Below, piece after piece: positions 61,729-64,000 of a stretch of DNA of 64,000 bases (the stretch's first letter is position 1; every line of letters begins with the position of its first letter). The notes below the pieces were generated by a model that did no database searches, was not told the origin of the DNA, and saw only the letters and a list, made by a program, of their open reading frames with translations. Where the stretch lies: the NCBI RefSeq assembly GCF_036541335.1, contig NZ_JAZHBO010000001.1, positions 124,001 through 188,000 on the forward strand, given 5' to 3'. A program made the translations under genes and the position numbers. The DNA is from Aquilutibacter rugosus. GTDB lineage: Bacteria; Pseudomonadota; Gammaproteobacteria; Xanthomonadales; Xanthomonadaceae.

Positions 61729-64000
61729 ATGAAGCGTTTTGCCATTCAGTGTGCCGTTGCAGCACTTCTTGTTGCTGGTACGGCCGCCGCAGGGCCTTCG
61801 ACACTGCAGCAGCAGATCAAAGCGCTCGAGGGCATTGACCTGCGCGCCACGCCCAAGGATCAGGTACTGGCCAAGACCGAGGCACTGATGGCTCTGGCGC
61901 GTAAAGACCGTACTCTGCCGCTGGCGGACCTGTATACGATTCGACGGATTGAGGCGAGCACCTGGTTCTTTGCCGGCAATGCGGCCAAGGCGCTGGAACT
62001 GATGAATGCGATCATCAGCGATCTGGGCAAGACGTCGGAGCGCGATTCGGCCTTGATGCAGGAGATGCGGGCCAACCGTGCCGCCCTACTCGGTCAGATG
62101 GGTCGCACCGCCGAGGCACTGAGCGAACTGCAATCCAACCGTGCCTGGTTTGCCGAACATAAGGGCAAGCAAAGCGAGGAATACATCACCTCCACCGCCG
62201 AGGTCGCCGCTTTGCTGAACGCCACCGGTGATCCGGTCGCTGCCGAGTCGGCTGCCGCTGAGGCCGTTGCACTGGCGCGCAGCAATAAACTCGCCGACAC
62301 CACCGTGACGCGACTGTGGATCAACTGGGCCACGCTGCTGACCGGCAGTGGTCGCACCGCCGACGGTATTCGCGAATTACAGTCCGTTTCCAGGTACTCC
62401 GAGGAAAAACTGGGCACCGAGCATCCGTTTACCGTAGGCGCTCTGCGCAACCTGGCCACCGAACTCAACAACGCCGGCCGCTTTACCGAGGCGCAGGGCA
62501 TTCTGCAGCGCACGCTCGAAATCACCCGTAAAACCGAGGGCGAGAAGAGTCCTTCGTTAACCTTTACCTTGAACAGTCTTGGTGCCGCCGCACTGGGTAG
62601 CAAGGGCCCGGCCGCCGCCGTGCCATTCTATGAAATGGCGGTGCAGCACGTAAAGAACTATCCGTACACGGCTGCGCCGCATCTGTACGGCGAGGTCGCA
62701 CTGAATCTGGCCATGGCCTACGAAGGCATGGGCCGCACTTCGGATACGATGGCACTACGTCGTGAAGTGCTCGACTCGGTGCGAAAATCGCTTGGCGAAC
62801 AGCATGCAACCTACGCACGGGCCAGTAGTGATCTGGGCGCTTCGCTATTGGCCGCCGGTGATGCCGAGGCTGCACTGCCACTGTTGCAGACGGCGAGCGC
62901 CATCAACGAAAAGGTGCAAAAACCACGGGCCAAACTGCGCATTCAGACGCAAGTGCTCGAAGGTGCCGCTCGCGTGCAGACCGGTGATGCCACCGGCTAT
63001 GCCATCGCCAAAGCTGCGATGCAGACTGCACGCGATGCCGTGCTCGAAGATCTGACGACGCCCACCCAGACGCTGCGCAATGCCGCACAGTTTGCCGGTG
63101 CATTCACGGAGTTTGCCAAGCTTGCGCTCCTGAGCGGCCACGATGACGATGCATTTGAGGCCTTGCAGCTGGCTCAGTTGAGCGACCTGGATCATGCCGG
63201 TGCGGCGCTGATGGCACGCACCACGGCCGGCAACGAGTCGCTGGCGGCGCGCCTGCGTTCGCTGCAGGATCAGAATGCGGCATTGGGCAAGCTGCGTAGC
63301 GAGCGCTCAGCCCTCCTCGCTGCATCCAAACTCACCGAGGTTGCAGCGCTCGACACGCAAGCCGAACGCATGGAGCGCGAGATTGCCGGTGCAAGTGCGG
63401 CCATCAATGCCGAGTTTCCGCAATACGGACAGCTGATTCGGCCGGCGCCCATGTCCTTGCGCGAGCTGCAGTCGCGTCTGCACGCCAGCGAATCGCTGCT
63501 GATCGTACACGCCGGCACCGCCTCCAATATCTCCATGCTGGTCGGCAAAAAACGCGTGGATCATGCCATCGGCACCATTGGTCGCAGCACCGTCGATCAG
63601 TGGGTTGCGCGGATGCGCGGCAGCATCCAGTCGGCACTGGAGCGCGATGACTTTACGGCGCCGTTTGATGCCGCCGCTGCGAATGGCATCTTTCAGGCGG
63701 TGCTTCCGCCAGCGCTGGACAAGATCGCCGCTCGCGCCGACACGTTGCATGTGCAAGCCGGCGGTTCGCTGGCATCCATTCCGTTTGCAGCCCTGCTGAC
63801 CCGCAAACCCGCAACCGATACTCTAGGTGCCGTGGCGCTGCGGAAGGCCCCCTGGCTGATCAAGCGGCAGGCCGTGCTGACGCCGGCCTCCTTGGCCCTG
63901 ATCGGCAATGAGCGGCCTGCTCGCGACGGCATGCGCTTTGCCGGCATCGGCGCACCCGCGCTGCAGGGCAAGACGCCTTTCGCTTTGGCGCTACGTGGCG
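61729..64000 (+). CDS. Exported TPR-CHAT protein, cut by the right edge
   Basis: 757 codons are seen without a stop before the window ends. Signal peptide (FAIQCAVAALLVAGTAAAG), then many TPR units (about 60-420; for example FTVGALRNLATELNNAGRF), a coiled coil (about 500-560, ALGKLRSERSALLAASKL) and the start of a CHAT domain (SLRELQSRLHASESLLIVHAG, then ADTLHVQAGGSLASIPFAALL). CHAT domains are caspase-like cysteine peptidases; their catalytic His and Cys would be beyond the edge, so activity cannot be judged. ATG at 61729 with GGGGAG eight bases before. Probably under control of the divergent two-component system. Confidence 0.88.
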   Translation, partial: MKRFAIQCAVAALLVAGTAAAGPSTLQQQIKALEGIDLRATPKDQVLAKTEALMALARKDRTLPLADLYTIRRIEASTWFFAGNAAKALELMNAIISDLGKTSERDSALMQEMRANRAALLGQMGRTAEALSELQSNRAWFAEHKGKQSEEYITSTAEVAALLNATGDPVAAESAAAEAVALARSNKLADTTVTRLWINWATLLTGSGRTADGIRELQSVSRYSEEKLGTEHPFTVGALRNLATELNNAGRFTEAQGILQRTLEITRKTEGEKSPSLTFTLNSLGAAALGSKGPAAAVPFYEMAVQHVKNYPYTAAPHLYGEVALNLAMAYEGMGRTSDTMALRREVLDSVRKSLGEQHATYARASSDLGASLLAAGDAEAALPLLQTASAINEKVQKPRAKLRIQTQVLEGAARVQTGDATGYAIAKAAMQTARDAVLEDLTTPTQTLRNAAQFAGAFTEFAKLALLSGHDDDAFEALQLAQLSDLDHAGAALMARTTAGNESLAARLRSLQDQNAALGKLRSERSALLAASKLTEVAALDTQAERMEREIAGASAAINAEFPQYGQLIRPAPMSLRELQSRLHASESLLIVHAGTASNISMLVGKKRVDHAIGTIGRSTVDQWVARMRGSIQSALERDDFTAPFDAAAANGIFQAVLPPALDKIAARADTLHVQAGGSLASIPFAALLTRKPATDTLGAVALRKAPWLIKRQAVLTPASLALIGNERPARDGMRFAGIGAPALQGKTPFALALRG

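Overview
The window looks like the chromosome of a GC-rich gammaproteobacterium of the Xanthomonadales/Lysobacterales type. This is inferred from the gene order lipA-lipB-ybeD-dacC-rlpA-mltB-rodA-mrdA-mreDCB with a divergent PfkB kinase, followed by ubiE-hslUV-xerC-DUF484-dapF-lptM, and from GumB/GumC-like export proteins. No species can be named from the sequence alone. No rRNA, tRNA or CRISPR array was seen.

Layout. (1) Positions 1-25990, nearly all on the minus strand, form a large surface-polysaccharide locus. Reading in the direction of transcription it has galE, a TviB-type UDP-HexNAc dehydrogenase, a Wzx flippase, glycosyltransferases, a Wzy-like polymerase, WecB, the FnlA-FnlB-FnlC pathway to UDP-N-acetyl-L-fucosamine, a WbuB-like glycosyltransferase, an SDR, UDP-glucuronate 4-epimerase, a WbuC cupin, a PHP-type tyrosine phosphatase, Wza/GumB-like export protein, Wzc/GumC-like tyrosine autokinase, WecA, a TPR plus carbohydrate-binding protein and a Gly/Ala-rich exported protein. 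A single promoterless integron gene cassette (3273-4249, with its attC site) sits between wzc and wecA. (2) 26000-28850 is a small accessory patch: an unknown 93-residue protein, MgtC-like protein, heptamer repeats and two toxin-antitoxin-like modules with visible promoters and operators. (3) 28850-52720 is mostly conserved housekeeping DNA: sulfate exporter-like protein, lipoate synthesis, cell-wall synthesis and rod-shape genes, an M1 peptidase, ubiE, hslUV, xerC, dapF, lptM and oligopeptidase B. A 120-bp palindromic element lies between ybeD and dacC and shares its arm with a hairpin beside the cassette.

(4) 52810-64000 is the most unusual part. It holds an unknown exported Gly-rich protein, a TPR plus outer-membrane beta-barrel protein, a 1111-residue exported FecR-domain protein with about four 80-residue helical repeats and duplicated beta modules, a small exported protein, an OmpR-type two-component system, and an exported TPR-CHAT protein cut by the right edge. 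Near-identical 17-bp palindromes (ATGACAAT-N-MTTGTCAT type) lie in the two divergent intergenic regions, one between the exported protein and the barrel gene, the other between the response regulator and the CHAT gene. I infer that the two-component system controls all of these genes as one regulon and that they build or process a cell-surface structure. This is the best candidate for an undescribed system in the window.
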